Source: Siphonodentalium dalli
Lineage: Eukaryota; Mollusca; Scaphopoda; Gadilida; Siphonodentaliidae
Assembly: GCA_032622095.1 (NCBI GenBank)
Contig: CP136065.1
Span: 68,415,675-68,479,674 of the forward strand
DNA: 64,000 nucleotides
Direction of reading: 5' to 3'
Below the pieces are notes generated by a model, which ran no database searches, had not been told where the DNA came from, and worked only from the letters and a program-made list of their open reading frames with translations. The number at the start of each line of letters is the position of its first letter. The stretch's first letter is position 1. A program made the position numbers and the translations under genes. Below, piece after piece: positions 24,057 through 35,978 of this stretch.

Positions 24057-24880
24057 GATATCTACATTCTCAAACAATTCGTGTGCATGTGTATTTGTTC
24101 ATGATACGCCTGTGGTAACTCCATGTCCAGTTCAATTAGTGTTTTCCCTGAACGCCACATACAACACGAGTACTAAGACGTGTATACATGTACACGTCAT
24201 GGGGTTATTCTACATATAAGGGATATGTTAGGGAACAAAACTCAGAGAAAATAATTATCTGATTCAGTTATATATGCAGTTGTAGTTTACATTTAAATGA
24301 AGCACAGGAACGTGGCGAAGTGAATTATCTGTTTCACCTTTTCATTACTAAATACTCATTGACGTCTAGTTTCATGGGACGTGTTCAGATACTAAATTCA
24401 AGAAACGACAAGGAATGTCGTTTGTTGCTTATTATCTGAACATTTCCCTCTAACAAACAAGACTCATTCTGCTCTTGCATTTTATGTCGTCTGCTTATTG
24501 TCTTTCCTGAAACCACTCGTAATAGTAACAGACAATTTGTATGGATATTTTTAATAATTGAGCGGGATAGTACAATTAGTATAGAAATGTTTAATAAGCC
24601 TGTGTATTTCACACCATTGTAGAGCAGTACGATGGTTTTAACTCTGGGTTTAATCCTGGTTCGAGTAGATGTTTTGTCGCTCATTTGACTAACAGGCTGT
24701 TGATTTCTCACATCTGCACTGCTGCCTGTGCCAATTATGTTGTGCTGCCACTATTTAAATATCGCATGGATAAGTACGAACGTGTATCACCCCATGAATC
24801 TCTACTCTGACAACGTCCGTTCACAAGTTCATACCTGTGAACTGTTTAATGTTTCGACAGGGTAGTTTATTTAAAAAAAA
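24057..24880. repeat. Dispersed repeat R2-long, copy 1
   Basis: This segment aligns by eye in the same orientation to 34222-35240. Shared landmarks in order are ATTCTCAA, CATGGGGTTATTCTA, TTAGGGAACA, the R2 hairpin (24383-24441), CCTGTGTATTTCACA, CAGTACGATGGTTT, TTTCTCACATCTG and GTTTCGACAGGG. It has no protein-coding frame. The end at about 24790-24870 enters sequence of foldback family FB1. Confidence 0.75.
24383..24441. repeat. R2 hairpin, copy 2
   Basis: Imperfect inverted arms (GTTCAGATACTAAATTCAAG and GCTTATTATCTGAAC), with GAAACGAC/GTCGTTTG closing the stem. They sit inside the longer dispersed repeat. Confidence 0.7.
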
Positions 24881-25056
24881 AATTATTTACATAATGTATG
24901 TAAACTCTATACGGTGATGTAATGCACACTTATATGTAGATATCACAAAATACACCATGTTATTAGTGTATGTTATAACCCGCTTGGGCCTTGGGTATAT
25001 GCACAAGAAATACAGACAAATGCGCATAAGCGCCGCGGTCTTTATTTCTTGTAGGG

Positions 25057-25081
25057 CGGTTTATTACATATGTATAAACCG
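25057..25081. repeat. Short hairpin next to foldback element
   Basis: CGGTTTAT and ATAAACCG are exact complements separated by 9 nt. The pair directly abuts the outer end of the left foldback arm. Confidence 0.7.
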
Positions 25082-26132
25082 ATTTACAACTCGAGTAAAA
25101 TGGAATTGAGCCACTTCCAATACGATGATTACCTATCAATTACCATTCAATCAAAGTCAAGTTGAATGTTTTGTGGTGTTTCATATGCTTGATGCACGAA
25201 CCTATTGCTCGATCGAGTCGGAGCACTTGCACTGGTATTATTTGTCAGCGTTTATCAACTATTTGAACCCCTAATTTGAAGTAGTTTTTGTACTGACGAC
25301 GTGTGTCTTGATACAACATAGTTTTCCTTGCGATATGTACTGTTTTGGATATTAAGGTATTTTCTTGGTTGCCATATTGGAATTATCATTCAGAACACAT
25401 GAGGAAAGCATGTCCCGGTATAGTGTTAGAGCATTCTGATTCTACGGAGTGAAACAATTCCACATTACAGGGTGCTTGTGTGTTGTAATAGCATCAGCAT
25501 GCATGCAAAAATATTTTTCCACGTCCATACTAGTGTACAGTTTGTTGAATATCCTCAATATTAATATTCCAAAGATTATTACGGAATATACATTGCAAAC
25601 AAATTTGGATTTCGTTCAGTTAACTTCCAATCACCCCGCTCCCTCCAGACAAACCAACAATAATTATACAGTCGAAAGTGTGTCCGCGTGTAGCCCCCAC
25701 CCCATGACCACTACTAATTGTATTACCCGTGTTTTAACTTCCCGATTGATTGGTGGGGCGATCATTAGCATGGCGTATTGTTAGAATTTCACACCTTACG
25801 CCCGTTCTTCTGTTCAGCTTACTCTCCAATGCCAATTGCGGGGTGATTTTAAGCTCAAGTAAGCTTAATATCCAAAACAGTACATATCACAAGAAAAACT
25901 ATGTTGTATCAAGAAACACGTCGTCAGTACAAAAACTACTTCAAATTAGGGGTTAAAATAGTTGATAAACGCTGACAAATAATACCAGTGCACCGACTCG
26001 ATCGAGCAATAGGTTCGTGCATCAAGCATACGAAACACCACAAAACATTCAACTTGACTTTGATTGAATGGTAATTGATAGGTAATCATCGTATTGGAAG
26101 TGGCTCAATTCCATTTTACTCGAGTTGTAAAT
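25082..26132. mobile_element. Long foldback element with ~270-bp inverted arms
   Basis: Left arm 25082-25356 (275 bp) and right arm 25864-26132 (269 bp) are reverse complements with only a handful of substitutions and one 6-bp indel, about 96-97 percent identity by eye. The outer ends read ATTTACAACTCGAG and CTCGAGTTGTAAAT. The 507-bp spacer contains the second copy of repeat R1. No transposase frame is present, so this is a non-autonomous foldback/MITE-type element. Near-identity of the arms suggests recent origin or gene conversion. No clear target-site duplication was seen. Confidence 0.85.
25600..25850 (+). repeat. Dispersed repeat R1, copy 2
   Basis: Related to 13440-14170: TTAACTTCCAATCACCCCGC and GCGTATTGTTAGAATTTCAC are the clearest matches. 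It lies wholly inside the spacer of the foldback element. Confidence 0.5.
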
Positions 26133-26339
26133 TTTGCCCCGGCAAAATACAGATTAATACAAGAAATATTTCTCACTGATTGGAGTGATTTGCTTGGCCG
26201 AGGGATGTGAACCGGTTTATAAATAATAGTGACATGACATACGGGCGGGGCCGGCCCCGGTGGTAGGGGTCATTGCACACAAACCCTTCACTCTGCTGGC
26301 ACACAATACAGTATATAGATTATATTAGTATTTATAAAT

Positions 26340-27464
26340 GACATAATAAATACCTTCGGCTGTCAAAATCATTATATATTGGAGCAGCTGGAACCAGAAT
26401 TAAGCGTTATTTTTCGAGTTCAACCAAGTCGAAGAGTAAACAAACTGAATTATATATCAATATGTCCGTGTTGATACAGTGGATAACATGCCGGTGTTGC
26501 CTTTTCGTGTAGTGTTGTACGATGTTTAAATTTGGGGTAAATAGGCTTTTTCGTGAATCAAACCAGTGAAAAATGAAATCCAGCTGCCTAAATAACATTT
26601 ACATCTATTGTTGGATGCAAACGCAACCAAACAATAGAGGTTGGATATGTTCACATTTTGTAAAAGAATTTTTGAGTATGTCAATGTTCTATGGTTCGTT
26701 TTTGGGGTAAATATCGCTTTTCTTGTAAAACAAAATAGATAATTCTGGAATCCACCACAACAAGATATGCATCATTAATTCATTCCAGTTTCAATTCTAA
26801 AAAATTAAGTGTTAGATGTAGATAATAAATTAACAAGACGTTTTAGGAATAAGGAAGGTTCTATGGTTACCAGGGTAATCTGATTTGAATTAATAAAATC
26901 AGAGTAAACTGGAATTTAGTATATTTCTATATGGGCCTTACACATGTATTAGCGGGGACCGGAATCGGAACTTATTCGAATTGAATCACGTTGAAGAGTA
27001 ACAAGATTAGTTAATTATCAAAAGTTTCATATTGGTACAGCAGATAACATGCCGGTTTGCCTTCTTGTGAAATGTTGACGAGTTCTGGCTTTGGGGTAAA
27101 TTATGCTTTTTCGTGAATCAAACCAGTGAAAATGGAATCCAGCTACCCAAATAATATTTACGTATATTATTGAATGGGAACGCAAATAATCAATAGATGG
27201 TGGACATGTTCACATTTTGTAAGGTATTTTGGAGTATGTCAATGCTCTATGGTTCGTTTTTGGGGTAAAAACAGGTTTTTTGTGAAAAATGAGAGAATTC
27301 TGAAATCGATCAAGACATGACAGTTACGCATTATTAATTATTATGCATGCCATATATAAAAAAAAACAGCTTCGCTTGTCAACAATTCAGATGTAAGTAA
27401 TAGATATAATAAGGCGTTGTTTGAATAAAGCAGAATCAATGGTTACCAGTGTTATTTCGTTTTA
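26340..27464. repeat. Tandem array, units 1 and 2 (~557 bp each)
   Basis: Landmarks repeat at about 557 bp: TTGGGGTAAAT at 26533 and 27090, TTTTTCGTGAATCAAACCAG, ATGTTCACATTTTGTAA, TATGGTTCGTTTTTGGGGTA and ATGGTTACCAG. Unit 2 is interrupted at 27464/27465 by the Helitron, and its remainder resumes at 30404. The array is non-coding. Confidence 0.85.
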
Positions 27465-30403
27465 TCTATATCTATATTTGTGAATGTATGTCTGTCTGTC
27501 TGTGTTCTATATACATTCACAGGGGACCACCTAGATGGCACAAAAGGAGTCTAATAGGGGTAACTATTTACGACAAAGATAATGGCGATGGTTAGAATTT
27601 TCTAAGGTGACGCCGTTGTTGTCAGGGGCAGAAAAGGGGGGGGGGAGAACAAAAATTTGTCGCCGATTGCCACCAAACTTATATATAATCATCCCCATAA
27701 TATGAGGAATCTAATGGTGTGGTTTAAATATGTCAAAAGTCGCGCCGTTCGCGTCAGGTATGCCCGGAATGGGAGAGGGGCACCAGAATTGATCAAAATA
27801 ATTTTAGCGCCGAATTCCACCAAATTGATGCACATTATTCTGAGATCTTCTCCATGATACAAGGAATCTTATTGTGTGATTTAAAGACGCCAAATTGGTG
27901 TCGTTGGGATGAGAGATTTGGGGGGGGCGGTGGGTGGGTACTAAATCTGATAAGAATTGGTTTAGTCGCCGATTGCCACGACACTTATATAAATCCATCC
28001 CAATTGTATGATGTGTCTAATGGCGTGGCTTAAAGCTGTCAAATGTGGCGTCATTCGAGTCAGGGGTGCACTGAAAGGGAGAGGGGAACCAAAATTGATA
28101 CACAATATTTTTAGCGCCAATTTCCACCAAATTGATACACATTCTTATCCATGATATGAGGAATCTAATCGTGTGATTTTAAAGATGTCATATTGGTGCT
28201 GTTTTGGTGAGAGATGGGGTGGGGTGGGGTAGGCACTAAATTTGATAAAAATTTGTTTAGTCGCGGATTAGCACAAAACTTACAAATAATAATCTCCATG
28301 ATATCAGGAGTGTAATTGTGTGGTTTAAAGATGTGAAAAGTGGGGCCATTCGAGTCAGCGGTGCCTAGAGGGTGAGAGGGACACAAACATTGATAAACAA
28401 TATGTTTAGCGCCGATTTCCACCTGATTGGTACATATTCTTCTCCATGATACGAATATTCTAATCGTGTGGTTTAAATGCGCCAAATTTATTACTTTTGG
28501 GTGAGAGATATGCAATGGTGGCCCTAAATTTGATACGCATTTGTATACTCGCCAATTTTCATACATTTTATATATATTCATCTCTATAATGATTCTAAGT
28601 GTGTGGTTTAATGATGTTAAAACTGGCGCCGCTTGAGTCCGAAATAGGGACGGGAGGGTCACCAAAAACTTAAAAAATAGGTTTAGTGCCAATTACCATC
28701 AAACTCATACACGTTCTTCTCAAATGATACAATGAATCAAATATTTGCGAATATCTGCCTGTGTTCTATATATAACTTTAAGGGTGTAATCGAGATGGCA
28801 CCAATGCGGTCTAACGGGGGTAACTGTTTACGAGTCAGATAATGGTGCGGGTTAAACAAATTTAAAGTGACGTTGTTGGTGTCAGGGGAGGGGATATTTT
28901 TAGCACAGATTTCCACCAAATTGATATATTATTCTTCTCCGTGATACGAGGAATATAAACGTGTGATTTAAAGACGCGAAATTGGTGCCGTTTGGGTGAG
29001 AGATGGGGGAGGTAATAACTATGATAAGAATGTGGTTAGTTGCCGATTACCACCAAACTTATATATAATCATCTCCATTATATAATGCATGCATGAGTGT
29101 AATAGACGTGGTTTAAATATGACAAAAGTGGCGCGGTTCAAGTCATGCACGAGGGGAGTTGCACCAAAGTTGATACAAATATATTTAGCACTGATTCCAC
29201 CAAATTCATGCACGTTCTTCACATTTGGGGTCGTTTGGGTCATGGATGGCGAGAGGAGATTCACTAGCATTTATAAGATTTTCAATTCGCCGATATCCAA
29301 CAAAGTTATATATAGTCATCTCCCAGGCCATCTCCATGTCGTTCTAAGGAGTTTTTGGCATTCCAATTTCACAATCTCGACAAATGGTGACCGAATTAAG
29401 TCACTTGAACAATTTTTTCTTCTCAACTGTCATATTTATATGGGGATGGAAATCAGGGCATTCCTATAATGATCTAGCAACACAGATACATAGAAGAAAG
29501 CATTAAAAGTATATATATATCAATCTGTTTAAGAGATACATATATTCATTCAAACTGAGGGACCTTGAATCGTCAGATGATTGCATATTAGAATGGCTCA
29601 TGTATATATTATAACACGATTGAGTCTGTCCCATTCAATATAGTTTCCACAAAAAAAGTTACAATTTCCAAGAGATATGCAAATGTAGAGCAGGTCTGTT
29701 CAAAAATAGCGATCACAGTGTGCAATAAATATGATTACTTCTGAGATAAAGGAAAACGCAGTCCGTAGCACATGAATTTTCAGGATCCTCCAATATCGAC
29801 ATCTGACAAGGGTAGATCTGCCCGATACAGAGGATTTCTTTCTTTTTTTAGAACAGACTCATCGCCTAACATAAACATCTCAAAATCTCGCTATGTCGGG
29901 CACATGTAGCTGCTATACATGCATACCATAACAAATTTTAAACAGAAAATGATTAGCCAGTATATAGCACCAGAACAGATAAGCACCTGGACATATCTTT
30001 AAAACATCTGTATCTTCATGAAGATATGATAAACTAGATTGATTGATTGATACATCTCTCTGTAAAACACAATTGTCGTCTTTAATTTTTCGAACTAATG
30101 TGTTTATGATGATCATGTTTCATGCTATAACGTCTGAAGTATACGCAGTTGTAAATACATAAATACTTCTTTATTGGTGGGACGGACTAAACGCGATAAA
30201 CAAAATGATAATCGCTCCGACCTGACAAGGTGAGCCACAACTTATATCCCATGTGTAATAATCATGTTTTGTGATGCCATGGGTATGCAATTTATGAGAA
30301 TACGTGTAACACTTTGAGAGCAAGAATATTCTCTATTCCCACAAAATATCCACGGAGGGTTTCACATCACTTTAACCTGGGCAACGCCGGGTAACCCTGC
30401 TAG
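27465..30403 (+). mobile_element. Non-autonomous Helitron (2.9 kb)
   Basis: It begins TC (TCTATATCTATATTTGTGAA) and ends CTAG. An imperfect 6-bp stem (ACCTGG/CCGGGT around GCAACG, 30375-30392) lies 7 nt before the terminal CTAG. It sits between A (27464) and T (30404). All of these are hallmarks of Helitrons, which transpose by rolling circle without target duplication. Tandem unit 1 supplies a related uninterrupted site (ATGGTTACCAGGG...TTAATAAAATCAG), supporting both ends. No Rep/HUH or helicase frame exists inside. Positions 27600-29300 are instead a tandem array, and 29300-30360 is unique AT-rich DNA with no gene. Confidence 0.88.
27600..29300. repeat. ~148-bp tandem array with dimeric higher-order structure inside Helitron
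   Basis: The word GTGTGGTTTAAA and close variants recur near 27718, 27874, 28024, 28172, 28317, 28465 and 28602, and again at 28958 and 29107, about 148 bp apart. Alternate units differ: odd ones start near GTCGCCGATTGCCACC and even ones near AGCGCCGATTTCCACC, so the true period is about 295-300 bp. Around 28748-28895 a copy of the Helitron's own subterminal segment (TGTGTTCTATATA ... GGGGTAACTGTTTACGA) reappears. This suggests an internal duplication that restarted the array. Confidence 0.8.
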
Positions 30404-31020
30404 TTTATTAATAAAATCAGTGAAAACTGGAATCCAGCTATCGGAACAACACACCCTTATTTATATATATTAACAGGAACTATGGAATCGGCCATTAGTC
30501 GAATTGAATCACGCGGAAGAGTAACAAGACAAATAATATATCAACATACTAGTCTTGATAGAGTGCATAACATGCGGATGTTATACCTTCAAATGAAATG
30601 TTGTACGATTGTTTATTGTTTTTGGGTTAAATAGGCTTTTTCGTAAATGGAAACAGTGAAAAATGGAATCCAACTGCCTAGATAACATTTTCCTCTATTT
30701 CTGGTTAGTAATTTAACTAAATAACAAATTATGCTCATGTTCACCTACCATAAGATAATTGTCGGGTCCGTCAATTTTCTGGGATTCGACTTTCGGGTAA
30801 AAAATGCCATTTTGTGTGAAACACTCATGCGAGAATTGTGGAATCATCACAACAATATAGTAAACATTAATGGAGACATTTCTTATTATAGCAATTGCCA
30901 GTTTTATCAAATTATAGTTTAAGACTTTGATATAATTAATAAATATAACAATGTGGTGTTGGACATATATAGCCATGTTATGATGTTATCACGTCAATAC
31001 GTTTTAATAATAAATGAGAA
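30404..31020. repeat. Tandem array, end of unit 2 and unit 3
   Basis: TTTATTAATAAAATCAGTGA resumes unit 2 immediately after the Helitron. Unit 3 then follows with the same landmarks (GAATCACGCGGAAGAGTAAC, TTTTTCGTAAATGG, ATGTTCACCTAC). Subtracting the Helitron, the spacing from unit 2 to unit 3 is about 595 bp. A partial fourth unit begins at about 31020. Confidence 0.8.
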
Positions 31021-31571
31021 AAAACTGGAATCCGGGTCTCTGAATAGCCCAGAACTCGGCAGAAGGTTTTATTATACCCCCGCAACAAAGTTGTGCAAAG
31101 TTTGTCCGGAGTTTTTTCTCAGTAATGTTGTTTATCATTTTCCGTGAAACTTGACACAGACATCTGCGATTATGACGTCTGTCTAACTTGTTTTGGTGGA
31201 GTTATCCCCCTTTTTCGACTTAGAAATGTTTTTGCAGCATGCATAATTTTGTCCGAGCTTTTATTCCTACATATTTAGGTTAGGTCCATGTTTTTGAAAC
31301 TTGGCATACGTATTTAGTACAATGGGAACCTGTGCACCTGCGATTATGACGTCTGTCCGACTTTTTTGTGGAGTTATTCCCAATATGATACAAAGTGTAT
31401 ATTCACTAAATATGTTGCACATCTTCAATTTGTCGAGAAAGGGTTAATAACTCTAACACAAAAAAAACATAAAACATTTCTATGTCGAAAAATGGCACAT
31501 AAGATTATCATCATTATTATATATGTGGGCAGTAGCCTCAATAGGGACGCATGCAGCGCATAAGATACTAT

Positions 31572-31598
31572 GGGTGGCGGGATGGGGTGGTGGGCGGG
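31572..31598 (+). other. G-quadruplex-capable motif, copy 1
   Basis: GGGTGGCGGGATGGGGTGGT followed by GGGCGGG gives at least four G-runs of three or more with short loops. The same 27-mer occurs at 31656-31682 in the second tandem unit. Confidence 0.75.
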
Positions 31599-31655
31599 TA
31601 TACTAAACTCTATACTCTAATGATCGAGGGGCGCCTGCGGCGCTTAAGATACTAT

Positions 31656-31682
31656 GGGTGGCGGGATGGGGTGGTGGGCGGG
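31656..31682 (+). other. G-quadruplex-capable motif, copy 2
   Basis: Identical to the motif at 31572-31598, placed 84 bp downstream by tandem duplication. Confidence 0.75.
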
Positions 31683-31899
31683 TATACTATACTCTAATGA
31701 TCGAGGGGCGCCTGCGGCGCATAAGATTATCATCATTATTATATATGTGCCAGGTCATATGTGGTGGAAATTCAGTTCGTTGTTAGCATGGATGACCAGA
31801 TAGACGTTATGCTGATGGTGAAGATGGGTTCCTGAATTTGGACCTTATATATCAACCACGACGCCATCGTTCAAGCCCCTTCAAGCCCGCGATTTGATT

Positions 31900-32252
31900 T
31901 CAATGCGATTTCGGCTTCACCTCTTTGGGTTTAGGAAATCCGACATAAGGTTGGTGAGCTCGTTGATGTGCATCACTTCTGATGTGTTACTATACAAAAT
32001 CGAAACAAAGTCGACACGGTAGAAGCGATGTGCATCAAGTTGCTTTTTTGTCAGATATTGGACAAACCGGCAAAATTTCGTTGAACAAAATGTTGATAAA
32101 TAACAGGTTTTGGGCAATTTTATAATATAGTTGACTGTGGTTAGCATTAATTTTGAGTAATTACTCGATTCTGATAACAGAAGCGTCATTTAAAAAAAGT
32201 GTTGTTGGAATCTGATGATATGGGGACATCTAATCGGATTGAGTACCTTTAA
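31900..32252 (-). repeat. R3 (TTAA MITE family), one-ended copy
   Basis: It ends in CGGATTGAGTACCT plus TTAA (32249-32252). Read on the minus strand, 32252 down to about 32000 follows the left half of the complete copy at 42526-42972 (CCCCATATCATCAGATTCCA and onward). The opposite terminus is missing. A 90-codon frame inside (31917-32189, minus) is not preserved in the other copy, so I do not call it a gene. Confidence 0.6.
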
Positions 32253-32259
32253 ATGCCGC

Positions 32260-34200
32260 ATTTGTGCGTGTTTTTTAAAATTAAACATAAATGCAAAGAA
32301 CAAACCTGACAGGGACTGCTGAGCTCTGGTGATGTCGGTGGGTGTGCCAATAATTCTTTTAGTTAGGGTTCAGGAGCAGAAATCACTACTTACCAGTTAA
32401 TCGGGATCATGGGTAGGTTCAGATTACTCAGACAGAGTAAGCCTACTTTATGTAACTTAGAACTCGGTTATGAATTCCATGTAATTTTAAAATCGGTTAT
32501 GAATTCAATGTAATTTTAAAATCGGTTATGAATTCCATGCATGTAATTTACGAGAGAGATATATAAAACCCAACTTCTACCGAAAACCGAATATTATTAA
32601 ATTGAATGAACTATCAATTCGGGAAAGAGGAAGAGAACACAAAATCTTTCACTATTCAGTAGTAGGGTTATGCCATTCTTTAGGCTCTCCTGAGGCATTC
32701 TATAACTGCACACGTAAGGACACCACCATGGGTTGTTGAATTAAATAATTGTTGAATTTCACTATATATTGTGTACTATCTTGCACATAATAATCACTCA
32801 AAACTCCTCATGCATCGCACACTATGTACTGCATTTTTGGCGACTGGTTTCATAGTGCACTCCTCTTACTGTAACGTTTTCTGTCGCAGCCAGCGGTGGC
32901 TATCCGTTGTGAATAGCGATCTTATTTCGCGGGAAGCTCGTGATTCACGACTACTAGTACAGTGATTGACAATCTAAAGAGCATATCGATGTCGTAGCTC
33001 AATACAACTGGGTGGTTTACATCACATACATATACAGTCTCGAACGGAGTAAAGTGATATATTGCAGGAAAAAAAATTCAGGTGTTATTTGAGCTTATTA
33101 GAAACCATGAAATCGTAACCGTTATTACGGATAGTAAAATACGAGAACGATTAGAAAGTACACAAAGGTTGGTGACGTAGTACCCTATCCGTACCACTAT
33201 CATAGTAAATATCTAGAGGTATGTAGACTACAATATTATAGCGCAAAATGTTCGCGTTTCTATACTTTTATTTCTCATTTTGCCGAATTTTACAAAAACA
33301 GGGATTTTTGCTGAATGTTGGCACTTAATCAGCTAAAAATCATCTTTTGCATCATTTGTATATTTCACACCGGGTCCTATCCGATGCGGAATATCATAGC
33401 CTTCAAAATGATGTATCACAAGCTTGTGTGGTCCCAATGGACTAAACTTTCTGAAATCGGTTCCGTCCGCTTCACTATTGGCTGTATATGAGATTTCCAG
33501 CTGATAAAACATTTTCACAACGGGTGGAAACGAATCGACCCCTTATCGTTACGTCCCTGCGTACCATATGTGGGTACATGTATATATATATATATGATCC
33601 GTTTAAAAGGGGGTAAAAAACTGAACATTGATGTTGGACACCCCATAAGAAGACCTTCTAGTCGCATTTCTTGACATAACAACTTTCAATTAACTTTCAT
33701 AGTACTCGAAAATTATTTGTGATTGAGAGATGTTAGTAGTTACAAAGAACACATACTATTTGTGATTTATGTTTGTAATCGTAGGTTCATAGTACTAGTG
33801 GAATGTTAAATTGTTATCTCTTACAAACAGTTGTAAAATCTTACAAAGAAAACGCTTCATAGTATTGACCCCTGCACAGTTACAAACCTTGTTTTGATCT
33901 GATGTTTACAACTTAAGTTCAATCAAGCATAACATTTCCAACTTGTTTTATGTCAACCAATGGATGATGGCACGTGTGGGACCACTGCCCCACCCCGGTT
34001 GTGACATCCCTGAATTTTAATTCCGATTGGTTATAACGTATTGTTATAACACGATCGTTATGTTACTACGTGTGCATGTAATTTGATGAACACACAATAT
34101 CGTGTGTGGAGTTATTGGCAGTCTGATTGTATCGGACAACATTAATACGCTTAGTCTTTAGCTCTTGGTCTGGGCTTTACACGTACATGTGTAATATACG
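32260..34200. other. Non-coding stretch
   Basis: Contains a triplicated 37-38 bp segment (AAAATCGGTTATGAATTC type) at about 32460-32545 and a TA run at 33582-33593. Nothing gene-like was found in either strand. Confidence 0.5.
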
Positions 34201-34221
34201 TACATTCATTCGTTATGTTAT

Positions 34222-35240
34222 CACTAGATTCTCAAGCAATGCGTTGTCATTTCCATATGTACACCAAATGTCTGGGGTAACGTCATGTTCAATTAAATTA
34301 GTGGGGGTTTTAATGCAACACGGTTACTGGGACATATAACATATATACATGGTATGGGGTCATTCTATACGGCTACTGGATATCTTAGGGAACAGACTGC
34401 AGGAAACATACAGATCTGATTCAGTGACATGTGAGGTTACATTTTATTTAATTACATTTCAAGGATGAACAAACAAGTGACGTATCCCATTCTATTCTAA
34501 ATACTCATTAACGAGTAGTTTCCTCGAGAAATGTTTAGATAATGAATTCAAGTAACGACCATAGTCAGCACATGTTATTGAACATATTTTGTAGATATTT
34601 CCCCCAATAGATATGACTCCTTCTCTACTTGTATTATCTGTCACTGCTTATTTTTCGTGAAAACCCATCGAGATGAGTGAAAGGCCATTCAGGGTATTCG
34701 TTATATAGTTGAGTGGAGTTGAGTTGAGTATAAAAAAGTGTTAATTGACCTGTGTATTTCACATGGATGTGGAACAGTACGATGGTTTATTTTTGAGTTT
34801 GATCTCGGTTGGAGTAGATGCTTTGTCGCCCTATATATCCGTTGTGGAACAGAATGGTGGTTTATCTGTGGGTTACGTCCCGGATGGAGTGGATGTTTTG
34901 TCGATCTCCGTGTGGAACAGGATACTGGCTTATCTGCGAGTTACGTCCCTTTTGGAGTAGCTGTTTTTTCGATCATATTGCTGACCGGCTGTTGGTTTCT
35001 CACATCTGGACGCCTTTCTATGCCAACCATTTTGTTTCCTCTATACTAGCCTCTATTCAAATATCCATGTTCGCAGTCACCCTATCACATGCTGTTGTGT
35101 GACATGGGTAGGTGCGTTGGCTGATCACGTTATTATTAATTCCTACTTTGGTTATTCCAGTAGAAATTATTATTCACCAGTTAAAAAACTAGGAACTGTT
35201 GATGTTTTGACAGGGACGTTTATAACATCGATAATCTAAA
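34222..35240. repeat. Dispersed repeat R2-long, copy 2
   Basis: Same landmarks and order as 24057-24880, with a diverged R2 hairpin at about 34527-34600. It is longer because an internal 70-bp segment is triplicated (34770-34985). Confidence 0.75.
34770..34985. repeat. Internal triplication, ~70 bp unit
   Basis: Three successive units start GTGGAACAG (near 34770, 34844 and 34911) and contain GAGTAGATGCTTTGTCG or a close variant. The other copy of the parent repeat has only one such unit. Overlapping open frames here result from the repetition. Confidence 0.75.
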
Positions 35241-35640
35241 GTAGGTACAATAATTCTTAGTGGTTGTCTGATGCTATATTCCACAGTGGGTGAAGGACCC
35301 AGCTCGCATTGTTTATGTAATTTTGCTGACCTGAGCTGAGCTGATTTGATTTGCATCGCTTACAATCATCACATTTATCCAGAGAAATAATTCAATATTT
35401 ATGCGATATCGATTCATAACAATTATGCAATCTTCAGCTAGATCCACCCCTACTGTAAAATAGATTATTAAGCAACAAGTATTAACACAGAAATAGAATT
35501 ATTTCCTGTGTGCTCAATGTTATAAAATTCCCTTTCAGAACAGGTTAGAACATCAAAACGTTCCCTGATTTTGAACGGGTGGAACATGATCACGATGTAA
35601 GCAAAGTAGAGATTTATGTCATGATCTGGGTACGTTGGAA
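35190..35640. repeat. Foldback family FB1, diverged copy
   Basis: Left side TTTTGACAGGGACGTTTATA ... GGTGAAGGACC and right side ... AGTAGAGATTTATGTCATGA match the two arms of the better preserved element at 37116-37569. The arms are strongly diverged. Confidence 0.55.
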
Positions 35641-35978
35641 AACATTTTCATAATCCGATATGTAAAGAGATCAGTCAATATATTTGAAGTGTCGACGACT
35701 TATATCAGGGTGTCGCCTGGTGGTGAGTGACACATTTTTGAGTTTTTGGTGTCACTTCTTGTTTTAGGATTTATACGTCATACCGGCACCTAGTCATTGC
35801 AGAAATGAAGTCAAGCATATAAGAACACTTATTTGTATACATACATGTTGCTTTTCAACACATACTACATGATAGTTTTACAGTTTACATCAGACAGTGG
35901 ATGACAAAAATACTTTCTTGATAAGACCAAAGCAATAATCTGGGTAGGTGCTTTTTGAGGCCTGTATAGCATTGAGTA

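Larger units (their letters stand above)
31060..31750. repeat. Composite repeat with direct repeats and G-rich duplication
   Basis: A segment starting ATTATACCCCCGCAACAAAG contains a direct repeat at 31162-31215 and 31337-31388 (TGCGATTATGACGTCTGTC), a 30-bp perfect direct repeat at 31498-31527 and 31720-31749, and between these two near-identical units (31560-31643 and 31644-31720). No coding frame. Confidence 0.75.

Noticed and set aside
28165-29270. Minus-strand ORFs with repeating LNHTIR/VSWR peptides
   Set aside because: Created by the ~148-bp array inside the Helitron; frames break between units, and the array lies in a non-autonomous element.
31917-32189. 90-codon minus-strand ORF
   Set aside because: Lies in a copy of MITE family R3; the frame is not open in the complete copy at 42.5 kb.
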